Translations under genes and position numbers: made by a program
Assembly (NCBI RefSeq): GCF_003722355.1
Contig: NZ_QWDD01000001.1
Location: 2,967,001-3,031,000, forward strand
Source of the DNA: Methylocystis hirsuta
GTDB taxonomy: Bacteria; Pseudomonadota; Alphaproteobacteria; Rhizobiales; Beijerinckiaceae
Length of the DNA: 64,000 bases
Direction: 5' to 3'
Part shown: one piece after another, positions 8,359 to 17,112 of the stretch
Layout of the letters: each line of letters opens with the position of its first letter
How positions within the stretch are numbered: the stretch's first letter is position 1
The notes under the pieces: model-generated
What the model saw: only the letters and a program-made list of their open reading frames with translations
Database searches by the model: none
What the model was told of the DNA's origin: nothing

Positions 8359-10073
8359 TAAGCGGAAGCGCTGCTGCGACGCGGCGCCAATCTCAGCTCT
8401 TCGATCGTCGCCGCGAGCGAAGCGAACTCCACCGGCTTGGTGAGAAAAGCATCGACTCCGGCAGCGCGGGCGGCGCGTTCGTCTTCTTCGCGCGCGCTGG
8501 CCGTGAGCACCAATATGGGCGTGCGCGGCGCGCCTGCCCGCGCCTCCGCCTCACGAATGCGGAGGCTCGCCTCGCGTCCGTCGAAATCCGGCATAAAAAG
8601 ATCCATGACGATCACGTCATAGGGCGCGCCCACGCCCTCGATCGCTTCGCGGGCGCGCGCGAGCGCAAGCGCGCCGCTTTCCGCCCGAGTCACCGTCGCG
8701 CCAAGCTTCGCGAGGTGACGCGTGAGGATGAGCGCGTTGATCTCATTGTCTTCCGCGATAAGCGCGTTCACCCCGGCGAGCGCCTGCGGCGGCGCGTCGT
8801 CTTCAGGCGCCGGCGCCTTGGCGCTTGCTGGCGACAGACGGGCGATCAGCGAGGCGACCCGTACCGGCTTCACCAGCCAGCCGTCGAAGTCGCACAGAGC
8901 GTCTTCGCCAAAGGCGCGCCGTTCGATGGGCGAGAAGAGCAGAAACAGTCGTCCGGCCTGCGCGTCGCGAGCGACTTTCGCCAATTGCGCGGTCATGTGT
9001 GGGCCCAGCGCACAGTCGACGATGACGGCGTCGAAGGGTTTCTCGCGCCGCCTTTGCAGCGCGGACGGCGCATCCTCGGCCGCGACGATCTCCGCTTCGG
9101 CTCCGGCGAGCCGCAAGCTCTCTGCGAGATAGGGCGCTTCAAAGATGCTCTGCGCAACGATCAGCGTCTTAAGTCCGGAAAGAGGCGCCGGCGCCCTGTC
9201 TTCGCTGAACGGCGGCGCAGGAAGCGTGAAGGCGAAAACGGCGCCCATGTCCGATGAATTGACGAGCGCCAGCGCGCCGCCCATCCTGGCGACGAGACGG
9301 CGAGAAATGGCGAGGCCGAGCCCTGTGCCCGCCTGCGGGTGGTTCTCGGAAGGATCGGCCTGCTCGAATTCCTCGAAGATCGCCTCGCGCGCCGCCTCTG
9401 GAACGCCCGGCCCGGAGTCGCGCACCTCGAAGCGCAGCCGCGCGCCGTCTCGCGCGACGCGCACGCCCACGCCGCCGCGCTCGGTGAATTTCACCGCATT
9501 GCCGATGAGATTGACGAGCACCTGCCGAAGACGCGCCGGATCGCTCACGATTTCGCGCGGCGTGTCGGGCGAGATGACGCTGGCAAGCTCCAGCCCTTTG
9601 GCCATCGCGCGCGGCGCCAGCAATTCGACCACGCTTTCGACGAACGGCGCGAGCGCAAAGGCTTCGTGACGCAGCTCGAACTTGCCGGCTTCGATCTTGG
9701 AGAAATCCAGAATGTCGTCGATCAGCTGAGAGAGCGCACGGCTGGAATCGCCGATCGCTTCGACATAGCTCGCCTGTTCGGCGGTGAGCCTGGTCATTGC
9801 GAGTAGCTGCGCCAGCCCCATGACGCCGTTGAGCGGCGTGCGGAACTCGTGGCTGACCGCCGCGAGAAAGCGCGACTTGGCAAGACTGGCGGCTTCCGCT
9901 CTGTCGCGAGCCGCGGCGGCGGCGCGCAGCTCCCAGATCTCGTCGCGCAGCGATTCGAACTCGGCCTCGACCTGGTGGCGGCCGCGCCTGCGCAGAGCAA
10001 TGAAAATGGACGCCGCCAGCAGCAGAATGGCGAGCTGCGCCGCAAGCAAAATCACAATATGGTTTAAGGACAT
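8358..10073 (-). CDS. Hybrid sensor histidine kinase with two receiver domains
   Basis: A 571-residue protein: a single N-terminal membrane helix (about residues 6-27), a coiled linker, HisKA with the phospho-acceptor His75 in AAVSHEFRTPLNG, an HATPase_c domain with GTGLGLAISRRL, then two receiver domains. The first receiver lacks the N-terminal acidic pair (it reads LIVAQS) though the Asp in VIVDCAL and the Lys in LVKPV remain; the second has a full set (AEDNE, MDLFMPDFDG, LTASA, TKPV). There is no Hpt domain, and no periplasmic sensor, so the input is probably cytoplasmic or membrane-borne. It follows yifB by 9 bases. Confidence 0.92.
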   Translation of the reverse strand: MSLNHIVILLAAQLAILLLAASIFIALRRRGRHQVEAEFESLRDEIWELRAAAAARDRAEAASLAKSRFLAAVSHEFRTPLNGVMGLAQLLAMTRLTAEQASYVEAIGDSSRALSQLIDDILDFSKIEAGKFELRHEAFALAPFVESVVELLAPRAMAKGLELASVISPDTPREIVSDPARLRQVLVNLIGNAVKFTERGGVGVRVARDGARLRFEVRDSGPGVPEAAREAIFEEFEQADPSENHPQAGTGLGLAISRRLVARMGGALALVNSSDMGAVFAFTLPAPPFSEDRAPAPLSGLKTLIVAQSIFEAPYLAESLRLAGAEAEIVAAEDAPSALQRRREKPFDAVIVDCALGPHMTAQLAKVARDAQAGRLFLLFSPIERRAFGEDALCDFDGWLVKPVRVASLIARLSPASAKAPAPEDDAPPQALAGVNALIAEDNEINALILTRHLAKLGATVTRAESGALALARAREAIEGVGAPYDVIVMDLFMPDFDGREASLRIREAEARAGAPRTPILVLTASAREEDERAARAAGVDAFLTKPVEFASLAATIEELRLAPRRSSASA

Positions 10074-10082
10074 GCGCCCATA

Positions 10083-11621
10083 TCAGGCCGCAAGGCGCCC
10101 CGATGCAAGTCCCGCGCGATAGGAAAGCGCTTCAGCAAGATGCGGTCGGCCGACGGATTCAGCGCCGTCGAGATCGGCGATGGTGCGCGCGAGCTTCAAG
10201 ACCCTATGAAACCCTCTGGCCGTGAGGCCGAAGCGCTCGGAGGCGTCCCGAATCAGCGCCGTGCCGGCGGCGTCAAGACGCGCCACGCGCTCGATGACCG
10301 CCGCCGGCGCGGCGGCGTTGGCGGCGACCCTTGGCAGCGAGAGAGCATCGTAGCGTGCGCGCTGAATCTCTCTCGCCCGCGCAACGCGCGCCGCGACCTG
10401 TCGCGATCCCTCGCTCGGCGGCGGCAACACGAGATCGGCGGCGGACACCGCCGGCACCTCGATCTGCACATCGAAACGGTCGAGCAGCGGCCCAGAAAGC
10501 CGCGCCTGATATTGCGCGACGCAGCGTTCATTGGGTTGGCGCTTGCAGGCGTAGCCCGGATCCACCGCGTGACCGCAACGGCAAGGATTCATCGCCGCGA
10601 CAAGCTGAAAGCGCGCCGGGTAGACGGCGCGATGATTGGCGCGCGACACCGCCACCTCGCCCGTCTCGAGCGGCTGACGCAGGCTGTCCAGCACTTGCGG
10701 TTGAAACTCCGGCAATTCGTCGAGAAAAAGGACCCCATTGTGGGCGAGCGAAATCTCGCCAGGCTTTGCATGGGAGCCGCCGCCGACCAGCGCCGGCATC
10801 GAGGCGGAATGGTGGGGCGCGCGAAATGGCCGCCGGTCGGTCAGTTCGCCTCCGGCAATCTGCCCCGCCACCGAATGAACCATTGAGACTTCGAGCAATT
10901 CCCGCGGGGTCAGCGGCGGCAGGATCGACGGCAGCCGCGCGGCGAGCATCGATTTTCCCGCCCCCGGAGGGCCGCTCATCAGAAGGTTGTGGCCGCCGGC
11001 GGCGGCGATCTCGAGCGCGCGCTTGGCGCTCTCCTGTCCCTTGATGTCGGAAAGGTCGGGCTGATCGGCGGCGAGCCTGCGCACCGCCGGCTGAGGCCGG
11101 GCCAGAACCTGCGCGCCCTTGACGTGATTGACGAGCTGGATGAGCGAGCGCGGCGCGATCACCTCCATATCGCTCGACGCCCAGGCTGCTTCCGGCCCGC
11201 ATTGGCTCGGACAGATCAATCCCAATCCCCGCGCGTTGGCGGCCACCGCCGCCGGCAGGACCCCCGCCGTCGGCGTCAGCGTCCCATCGAGCGCAAGTTC
11301 GCCAAGCACCACGAATCCTTCGAGCGCGTCGGAGGGAATGGCTCCAATGGCCGCCATGACGCCAAGCGCGATCGGCACGTCATAGTGGCTTCCCTCTTTG
11401 GGCATATCGGCAGGGGCGAGATTGACGGTGATTCGTTTCGCCGGCAGCGCCAGACCGGAAGCGATCAGCGCCGCGCGCACCCGCTCGCGCGACTCGGCGA
11501 CGGCCTTATCGGCCAAGCCGACGACGTTGAAGACGACCGCGCCGCTCGAAATCTGCACCTGAACGTCGACGGGACGGGCCTCGACGCCTTCGAACGCGAC
11601 CGTCGCCACCCTCACCGCCAT
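10083..11621 (-). CDS. YifB/ComM family Mg-chelatase-like AAA+ ATPase
   Basis: A 512-residue ATPase. The N-terminal ChlI-like domain begins MAVRVATVAFEGVEARPV; the AAA+ core has Walker A GPPGAGKSM and Walker B LFLDELPEF; the family signature NPCRCGH with paired cysteines and a C-terminal Mg-chelatase domain follow. ComM of this family is a hexameric helicase promoting branch migration during natural transformation, so a role in DNA uptake or recombination is likely. ATG 11621 (preceded by GGGAGCG) fits the family start better than the upstream ATG at 11651. It is followed immediately by the hybrid kinase, probably in one transcript. Confidence 0.93.
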   Translation of the reverse strand: MAVRVATVAFEGVEARPVDVQVQISSGAVVFNVVGLADKAVAESRERVRAALIASGLALPAKRITVNLAPADMPKEGSHYDVPIALGVMAAIGAIPSDALEGFVVLGELALDGTLTPTAGVLPAAVAANARGLGLICPSQCGPEAAWASSDMEVIAPRSLIQLVNHVKGAQVLARPQPAVRRLAADQPDLSDIKGQESAKRALEIAAAGGHNLLMSGPPGAGKSMLAARLPSILPPLTPRELLEVSMVHSVAGQIAGGELTDRRPFRAPHHSASMPALVGGGSHAKPGEISLAHNGVLFLDELPEFQPQVLDSLRQPLETGEVAVSRANHRAVYPARFQLVAAMNPCRCGHAVDPGYACKRQPNERCVAQYQARLSGPLLDRFDVQIEVPAVSAADLVLPPPSEGSRQVAARVARAREIQRARYDALSLPRVAANAAAPAAVIERVARLDAAGTALIRDASERFGLTARGFHRVLKLARTIADLDGAESVGRPHLAEALSYRAGLASGRLAA

Positions 11622-11830
11622 CGCGCGCTCCCGAGAAATTCTTTTCTGCAATTATCTTCGACAGCTTAACCGGCGCGCCATCCCAGCGCAAGAACATTAT
11701 ATGAACATCGCCGCGCCAGCACTAACCTAGATCGCAAATTGCAATTGCCAGGTTTCGGTTCGCGCGCTGATATTCTGAGGGCGCGGCGCGCCAGCCGCGC
11801 GATTGGACCGGTTTAAGGAGGAGATTGGAG

Positions 11831-12085
11831 ATGAAATCGAGAACGGGTCTCGCGCTGGTTTTCGCGACCGCATTGGCCGCGCCGGCCGCCGCCATGCCGC
11901 TCGCGCCGAGTGAGACGGCGGGCGCGCCGATCGTGCAAGTCTATGGCGGTTGCGGGCCTTACGGCCATCGCGGTCCCTATGGCGGGTGTCGGTGGGGCGG
12001 ACAATGGGGAGGCTACGGCGTCGGTCGCGCTTGCCCGCCCGGCTTCCATCTCGGCCCCTACGGCCGCCGCTGCTGGCCAAATTAA
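11831..12085 (+). CDS. Small secreted Gly/Cys-rich protein, GCG/CRPN-like
   Basis: An 84-residue protein with a clear signal peptide (residues 1-21, cleavage after AMP or AAAM region) and a mature part rich in Gly, Tyr and Arg: a GGCGPYGHRG start, a GG-rich middle and a CPPGFHLGPYGRRCWPN ending with paired cysteines. This layout resembles the small GCG/CRPN peptides common in rhizobia, whose function is unknown. The ATG at 11831 sits 6 bases after AAGGAGGAGA, an unusually strong Shine-Dalgarno, implying high expression. A good terminator follows. Confidence 0.8.
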   Translation: MKSRTGLALVFATALAAPAAAMPLAPSETAGAPIVQVYGGCGPYGHRGPYGGCRWGGQWGGYGVGRACPPGFHLGPYGRRCWPN

Positions 12086-12097
12086 GCTCGGCGAAAA

Positions 12098-12121
12098 GCC
12101 GGGACGGCGAACCGTCCCGGC
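12098..12121 (+). terminator. Hairpin terminator of the small Gly-rich protein gene
   Basis: GCCGGGACGG and CCGTCCCGGC pair perfectly around a CGAA tetraloop, 12 bases after the stop codon, followed by GCTTTGC. The T run is short. Confidence 0.7.
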
Positions 12122-12147
12122 GCTTTGCAGCGCCCCTCCCGTCGCCG

Positions 12148-12738
12148 TCAGGGCTGCTTTGGCCCGGACGGGCGAAGTCCCGTCCCGCCTCTTGGCTGTT
12201 CCGCGGCGCTCGGGGCTGGCGCATCGCTGGGCGCCACCGGCGCGGAAGATCCCAGCGAAACCGAGAGGCCGAACAGCTTCCACTGGCCTTGGACCGGCGC
12301 ATAGAGCAGTTCGAAGCGGATCTGCGTCGGCACGGACGGGAAAAAACCCGCCATGTGCATCAATCCATTTTCGATTTGCGGCAGCATGCTGAGTTGCGGC
12401 TCCAACACGGCTACGCCCGAGAGGTCGAGATTGTCTTTGCGCTGGGACGCAAAGATCTCGGCAAGTCGCGCGGCTGTGTTCGTCTGGAAACCTGGGGCTC
12501 CGAGGTCACGCAGCACCGTATAATTTCCGGTCTTGTTGGCCTGATCGAGCGCGAGCAGCGTCGAGCGGATAAGAATCAGAACCCCGTTTTTGTCGATATC
12601 GGCGGGCCTTGGCGCCTGCGCCGGCCTAGACGGCCCAGGCTTAGGCGCTGGCTTAGGCGATTGCGCCGAAGCCAGCGGCGGAAAAAAACTCGCGGCCACA
12701 AGGGCCGCGAGCATTATGTCCTTGATCTTCACGATCAT
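12148..12738 (-). CDS. Secreted Pro/Ala-rich protein encoded with the autotransporter
   Basis: A 196-residue protein I do not recognise. Residues 1-25 form a signal peptide (basic start, hydrophobic core, cleavage after ASA), followed by a proline-rich linker (to about residue 47), a globular middle and a disordered Pro/Ala/Gly tail. The middle has a repeated pattern of hydrophobic helices and a QGQWKLFGLSV strand near residue 155, suggesting a compact alpha/beta periplasmic domain. It starts three bases after the adhesin stop codon, so translation is probably coupled; it may be an accessory or chaperone of the adhesin. Confidence 0.7.
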   Translation of the reverse strand: MIVKIKDIMLAALVAASFFPPLASAQSPKPAPKPGPSRPAQAPRPADIDKNGVLILIRSTLLALDQANKTGNYTVLRDLGAPGFQTNTAARLAEIFASQRKDNLDLSGVAVLEPQLSMLPQIENGLMHMAGFFPSVPTQIRFELLYAPVQGQWKLFGLSVSLGSSAPVAPSDAPAPSAAEQPRGGTGLRPSGPKQP

Positions 12739-12741
12739 GGA

Positions 12742-14886
12742 TCACCAAGCCAGGGTCACGCCCGCACGGCCGGCGACGCCTCCATATTTGAGACCCGCGC
12801 CAATGCCGGCGTTGACCACCACCCAGTCGTTCACGCGCATTTGCGCCTGAGCGGCAAGGCCGTACTGACCACGGAAGGTGCCAAAGTTGCCGGTGACCGA
12901 GAAAAACTTGTTGTCCGGCAGGTAGCTGGCGCCGCCGAGCGCGACGGCGACCGCCGTGCCCTCGTAACCGCGTTGCACCCCTCTGCCGAGACTATACACG
13001 CTTTGCGACAGGCCCAGAACGCCGGCCTGGAGAGCTTGGATGTCCTGCGGACCGAAGGCCGAAGTCGCGAGATGTCCCGCGGCGTCCGTGGTGGTGAACT
13101 TCGTCACGCCAACCTGCGAGGCCAAGCTCGCGGCCGAGGTGATGCCCGGCGCCTGGTAGGTATTGGCCGCCGTCCCGAGCATGATCTGGTTGGCAGCCGT
13201 GTTGGTCGCGCCAGCGCCCAGAGCCGTCGAACCATTGAAGCCGTTGGCGTTAGCGCCTACGCCGAGAGCGGTCGAGCCAACGGTTCCCGCGGCATTGGCC
13301 CCAAGGCCCACCGCCACCGAACCGGCGCTACCGTTGGTATTCGCGCCCAAGCCCGCAGACACCGAACCGGCGCTGGCCACTGATGTGGCGCCCGAACCAA
13401 GGGCTGAAGAGCCCAAGCTGGCGCTGGCGTTCGCGCCAGTGCCGAAGGCCGACGAACCAGCGCTGGCGACGGCTGTCGCGCCCGTGCCGAAGGCCGAGGA
13501 GCCAACGCTCAGGCTGGCGTCGGCGTCGGTGCCGACTGCCGACGACGTGTTGCTAAGGTTGGCCTTAGCGTTGGTGCCAAGTGCTGTCGAACGGATGCTC
13601 GGCGCCAACTTTGTGCCCGCCTGCGCGCCAGCGCCGAACGCGGAGTTCTTCGAGGCGCCGGGTCCAAACGCTGACGCGCCGTCGCCAACCGCCACGCCGC
13701 CGTCATTCGCCAACGCGCCAGCGCCGATCGCGACAGAGCCAAGCGACACAGCGCCGGTGCCGATAGCGATCGCATTGGCGCCCGGTCCGGCCGTCGCGCC
13801 AGCGCCAAGCGCAACGCCATTCAAACCGGTGGCGGAGCTTCCGACGCCGCCCGCGAAGGAATTGACGCCACTCGCATTATTTCCCGTGCCGACCGCGGTA
13901 GAATTGACAGCCGTTGCGCTGTTAAAGCTGCCCAACGCCGTGGACGACGCTTTCGTGGCGTTGTTCGCGGAGCCAAAAGCTGCTGAGGTAAATCCGTTCG
14001 CTTGGTTGTTGTTGCCGACGGCGGTCGAGAACGTGCCGTTCGCGAGAGTGTTGGCGCCAATGGCGACATCCTCGAGGCCGAGCGCCTGGGCGTTCGAGCC
14101 GCCAATCGCCGTGGAGAAGTCTCCCGCAGCTTTGGTGCCTGCGCCGAGCGCCGTGCTGGCGTTGGCGATGGACTGCGCATTGGTGCCAAATGCGGCGGAG
14201 TTGTTCTTGCCCGTCGCCGTTGAACCGTCGCCGACAGCGGTGCCGCCGTTGGAAGCAAGCGCGGCCTTGCCGATAGCGACCGAATCAGTCGCTTTCGCGC
14301 CCGTTCCGATAGCTATGGCGTCGGTGCCGTTCTTGCCTGCCTCGGAGCCGGTTCCGATCGCGATCGAACCATTGCTAAAAGTTTGAGCGCCGCTCGTGAT
14401 CGTTTTGCCCGTTATAAGATCGAATACACTGCCACCAATCGCTATAGAACCATCACCGTTAGCTATAGCGCCGAAGCCGTTCGGATCGTTACCTATAGCG
14501 CTGCCGATCGCCACCGATGACTGGCCGTTAGCCACGGGGCCATTGAAGAAGCTGCCGTTGCCGAGAGCGATGCCGTTAGTTCCATTCACTGTTGGGCCGG
14601 CCCCGAAACCGAGAAAGCTGCCGCCGACGGCCGTGCCGCCGGTCGCATTTACCGTAGCACCGAAGCCGCAAGAGGTGCCCCCTGAGGTGCCACCGTCGCT
14701 GGATCCGCTGAAGCCGGGAAGGGGGGGGAATGCACCGCCTAGGCCGTTAACGCACTCCAACGCGCTCGCCGAATTCGGCGCGAAGGCGACGCCCATCGCG
14801 AGAGCGGCGGAGCCGCCCATCAGGATGCGGCGAAGTGCGATGGAACTATTTTTGGTGTTGATGAGTTTCTGAGACAGTTTGGTCAT
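12742..14886 (-). CDS. YadA-type trimeric autotransporter adhesin
   Basis: A 714-residue surface protein. It has an extended signal peptide (MTKLSQKL to about residue 42, ending NSASA), a long head of roughly 14-residue left-handed beta-roll repeats of the form xAIGxGAxAxG/SxAxGxxA (about residues 95-570), a short neck/stalk, and a C-terminal beta-barrel anchor of about 70 residues with alternating aromatic strands ending in Trp. These are the parts of type Vc secretion systems, which trimerise and bind host or abiotic surfaces. The open frame runs upstream to 15030, but MTKLSQK at 14886 has the signal peptide and a GGGAA box. The repeat head makes the antisense strand open as well. Confidence 0.9.
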   Translation of the reverse strand: MTKLSQKLINTKNSSIALRRILMGGSAALAMGVAFAPNSASALECVNGLGGAFPPLPGFSGSSDGGTSGGTSCGFGATVNATGGTAVGGSFLGFGAGPTVNGTNGIALGNGSFFNGPVANGQSSVAIGSAIGNDPNGFGAIANGDGSIAIGGSVFDLITGKTITSGAQTFSNGSIAIGTGSEAGKNGTDAIAIGTGAKATDSVAIGKAALASNGGTAVGDGSTATGKNNSAAFGTNAQSIANASTALGAGTKAAGDFSTAIGGSNAQALGLEDVAIGANTLANGTFSTAVGNNNQANGFTSAAFGSANNATKASSTALGSFNSATAVNSTAVGTGNNASGVNSFAGGVGSSATGLNGVALGAGATAGPGANAIAIGTGAVSLGSVAIGAGALANDGGVAVGDGASAFGPGASKNSAFGAGAQAGTKLAPSIRSTALGTNAKANLSNTSSAVGTDADASLSVGSSAFGTGATAVASAGSSAFGTGANASASLGSSALGSGATSVASAGSVSAGLGANTNGSAGSVAVGLGANAAGTVGSTALGVGANANGFNGSTALGAGATNTAANQIMLGTAANTYQAPGITSAASLASQVGVTKFTTTDAAGHLATSAFGPQDIQALQAGVLGLSQSVYSLGRGVQRGYEGTAVAVALGGASYLPDNKFFSVTGNFGTFRGQYGLAAQAQMRVNDWVVVNAGIGAGLKYGGVAGRAGVTLAW

Positions 14887-15342
14887 GGTCAGTTCCCATT
14901 CCTTAGGACTGCGAAGAGCACCTACCGCGAATTTGCCAAACCGCGGGAGAAGTGGTCCCGATGAATAAAATTTAGACGGACATGCACAGTCAATGACGAA
15001 CGCCCCGTTTGGCGCGGACTTTGGCCACATTTTCGGCAGCTGTGATAAAAAGGAGACAGCGTGAGCGGCGCGCAGAAAAGCGCAATAAGATCGCCATTTA
15101 GTCGCAAATCATTGAAGTGAACGGGGAACCAATCTCGCCTTGAGATGGTCGCAGTAAAGTTACGTACGCAGAGCTCCCCGAAGGACGCTCCTGTTCTTCG
15201 AATATCGTTAATCGGCGACTCTGGGGTTCGAAGATCCTTAACGAGCGATTCTCGAGGACGGGCTCGAGGCGAATCTCGCGACATTGCAAATTGGCCGGGC
15301 CAAGTGGAGAATGAAACTCCTTTACGCTCCGGAAACTTGCTT
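14887..15342. promoter_or_regulatory. Divergent control region, adhesin / methyltransferase
   Basis: About 455 non-coding bases separating two divergent genes. It carries an imperfect 26-base direct repeat at 15197-15252 and must hold both promoters. No terminator or RNA gene was recognised. Confidence 0.5.
15197..15252. repeat. Two 26-base direct repeats with a 30-base period
   Basis: Copies at 15197-15222 and 15227-15252 share 20 of 26 bases, both starting TTCGAA and containing a TTAA core and a GCGA block. The period of 30 bases (close to three helical turns) and the position 90-145 bases before the methyltransferase start suggest an operator or a recent duplication. Confidence 0.5.
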
Positions 15343-16935
15343 ATGACGACTCACTTCGGGACGGCCGTGCAGGCGGCAATTGCGCGCAACGCCGCCTCCT
15401 ATGACGATCTTCCTTATGTCTCGCATCCGTTTCCGCAGACGCATCCGGCGCGGCTGGGCGCGGTCGCCCGCATCTTCAGACTGACGGCGCCCGATCTCTC
15501 CCGCGCCCGCGTTTTGGAGCTTGGATGCGCGGCCGGGGGCAATCTCATTCCGCTCGCGGCCCGTCACCCCGACGCCTATTTTCTCGGCGTCGACCTGTCG
15601 CAGCGGCAGATCGAGGAGGGCCAGCAGCGAATCGCCGCGCTCGGACTGTCCAACGTCAATCTGCGCCGCCAGAGCCTGACCGACCTTCGGTCCAAGGACG
15701 GCGGCTTCGACTATATTATCTGTCACGGCGTCTACAGCTGGGTGCCCGAGCAGGTGCGCGACGCGATTCTGCGGATCGCGCGAGAAAATCTCGCGCCGCA
15801 CGGCGTCGCCTTCATCAGCTACAATGTTCAGCCCGGATGGCGACTGCGGCAGACCTTGCGCGACGCGCTGGGGCTGCACGTCGGGCCGCATGGCTCGCTG
15901 CGCGAGCGCGTCGCCCGCGCCCGCGAAATGCTGTCCTTTCTGGAGCAGAACACGCCGGCGGAGACCACCTGGGGCAGTATTTTCCGCGCCGAAGCCGCCA
16001 ATTTGCGCATGGCGGACGACTCTTACATCGGCCACGAATTTCTCGAAGACTGCAACGAGCCGTGCAGTTTCTCCGAGTTCATGGCGAGCGCCGGGAGCCA
16101 CGGACTGGCCTATCTCGGCGAGGCGGGGCTTTCGACGATGATGCCCGAGAATATGAATCCGGCCGCGGCGCCCTTGCTGCGCGCGCTGGCGGGAGACAAT
16201 CAGGTCTCGCTCGAACAGCACATGGACATTTTCACCGGCCGCACCTTCCGCCAGACCTTGCTCATCCACAAAGAGCGGGAAAGTAAATGCGTCCGCAAGA
16301 TTACGCCCGACGCGCTCGCGGGCCTGCACTTTCTGGCGCGGACGGACTTCGGCTTTTCGCGCGAAGCGGACGGCAACGCCTTTTTCGCCGACGGCTCCGG
16401 CGCCTGGTTTTCCACACAGGATCCTGGCGTGCGGAAGGCCATGGAAGCGGTTGTCGCGCGCCTGCCGGATTCGAGTTCGATCGACGAGCTCGTCGCAGCG
16501 ATGGAGCTGCGCGGCGCCTCCGTCGACGAGGCGATGCGATCCAGAATCGCCGACGCGCTGATGCGCATGACGCTTGTCGGTCTCTTGACGGGCTCAACGG
16601 AACCCATGCGGATCGCTCGCGCGCTTGCGGCAAAGCCTGTCGCCTGCCCCATGCTGCGGGCCGACGCGGCCGCCGGGGTTCTGCACTCGGCCAATCTGCG
16701 TCACGAGCCGATTCGGCTCGATATCATCGCTCAAGTGGTGACGCCGCTGCTCGACGGCGGCGCTGACCGTGATGCCCTGATCGCCGCGACGATCGCCGCG
16801 GCGGATGCCGGCCGCGTGACCTTTCAGCGCGCCGGTCAGACAGTGGTCGAGCCGGCCGATGTCGCCGTCTGCGCCGCCGAGCACGTCGATCGCGTGCTCG
16901 GCCACCTGCAGAGCAACGCCTGCCTCATCGCCTGA
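15343..16935 (+). CDS. Class I methyltransferase with methyltransferase regulatory domain (PKMT-like)
   Basis: A 530-residue SAM-dependent methyltransferase. The Rossmann core lies at residues about 45-200 with motif I VLELGCAAGGN (57-67), acidic GVDLS after strand 2 and a FDYIICHGVYSWVP segment. The middle third corresponds to the methyltransferase regulatory domain (PF10119 type) found in rickettsial PKMT1/PKMT2, which methylate lysines of the outer-membrane autotransporter OmpB. A further 200-residue C-terminal domain contains winged-helix-like helices. ATG 15343 (GGAAAC upstream) is the likely start. It is divergent from an autotransporter adhesin, an obvious candidate substrate, but that is inference. 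Confidence 0.8.
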   Translation: MTTHFGTAVQAAIARNAASYDDLPYVSHPFPQTHPARLGAVARIFRLTAPDLSRARVLELGCAAGGNLIPLAARHPDAYFLGVDLSQRQIEEGQQRIAALGLSNVNLRRQSLTDLRSKDGGFDYIICHGVYSWVPEQVRDAILRIARENLAPHGVAFISYNVQPGWRLRQTLRDALGLHVGPHGSLRERVARAREMLSFLEQNTPAETTWGSIFRAEAANLRMADDSYIGHEFLEDCNEPCSFSEFMASAGSHGLAYLGEAGLSTMMPENMNPAAAPLLRALAGDNQVSLEQHMDIFTGRTFRQTLLIHKERESKCVRKITPDALAGLHFLARTDFGFSREADGNAFFADGSGAWFSTQDPGVRKAMEAVVARLPDSSSIDELVAAMELRGASVDEAMRSRIADALMRMTLVGLLTGSTEPMRIARALAAKPVACPMLRADAAAGVLHSANLRHEPIRLDIIAQVVTPLLDGGADRDALIAATIAAADAGRVTFQRAGQTVVEPADVAVCAAEHVDRVLGHLQSNACLIA

Positions 16936-16938
16936 GGA

Positions 16939-16960
16939 CCGCCTCCAAAGTCGAGGGCGG
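16939..16960 (+). terminator. Weak hairpin after methyltransferase gene
   Basis: CCGCCTC and GAGGGCGG pair with one bulge, directly after the stop codon. No T run follows, so function is doubtful. Confidence 0.3.
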
Positions 16961-17112
16961 ATCAGCCGCGCCTCGACTGCATCATCAGGCGGAGCGGCGA
17001 GCGGCCATCTCGTTTCCTCCGCGAAGCGGCGCGCGCCGCCTGATCGTCTGCATTCGCGCACGCCTCGCGTGTGCGCTTTTATGGCGAGGATCCGCCGACT
17101 CAGCTGATCCGG

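Noticed and set aside
11950-13383. 477-residue plus-strand frame
   Set aside because: It overlaps the small Gly-rich protein in another frame and is antisense to the secreted partner and adhesin 3' end; composition is Arg-rich as expected for a GC-rich shadow frame.
13163-14386. 407-residue open frame on the plus strand inside the adhesin gene
   Set aside because: It is the antisense of the repetitive adhesin head; the Pro/Ala/Val-rich product follows from the repeat codons and has no ribosome-binding site or family motif.
14887-15030. Longer N-terminus for the adhesin starting at 15030
   Set aside because: The upstream 48 codons precede the signal peptide, have no ribosome-binding site and would mask the secretion signal.
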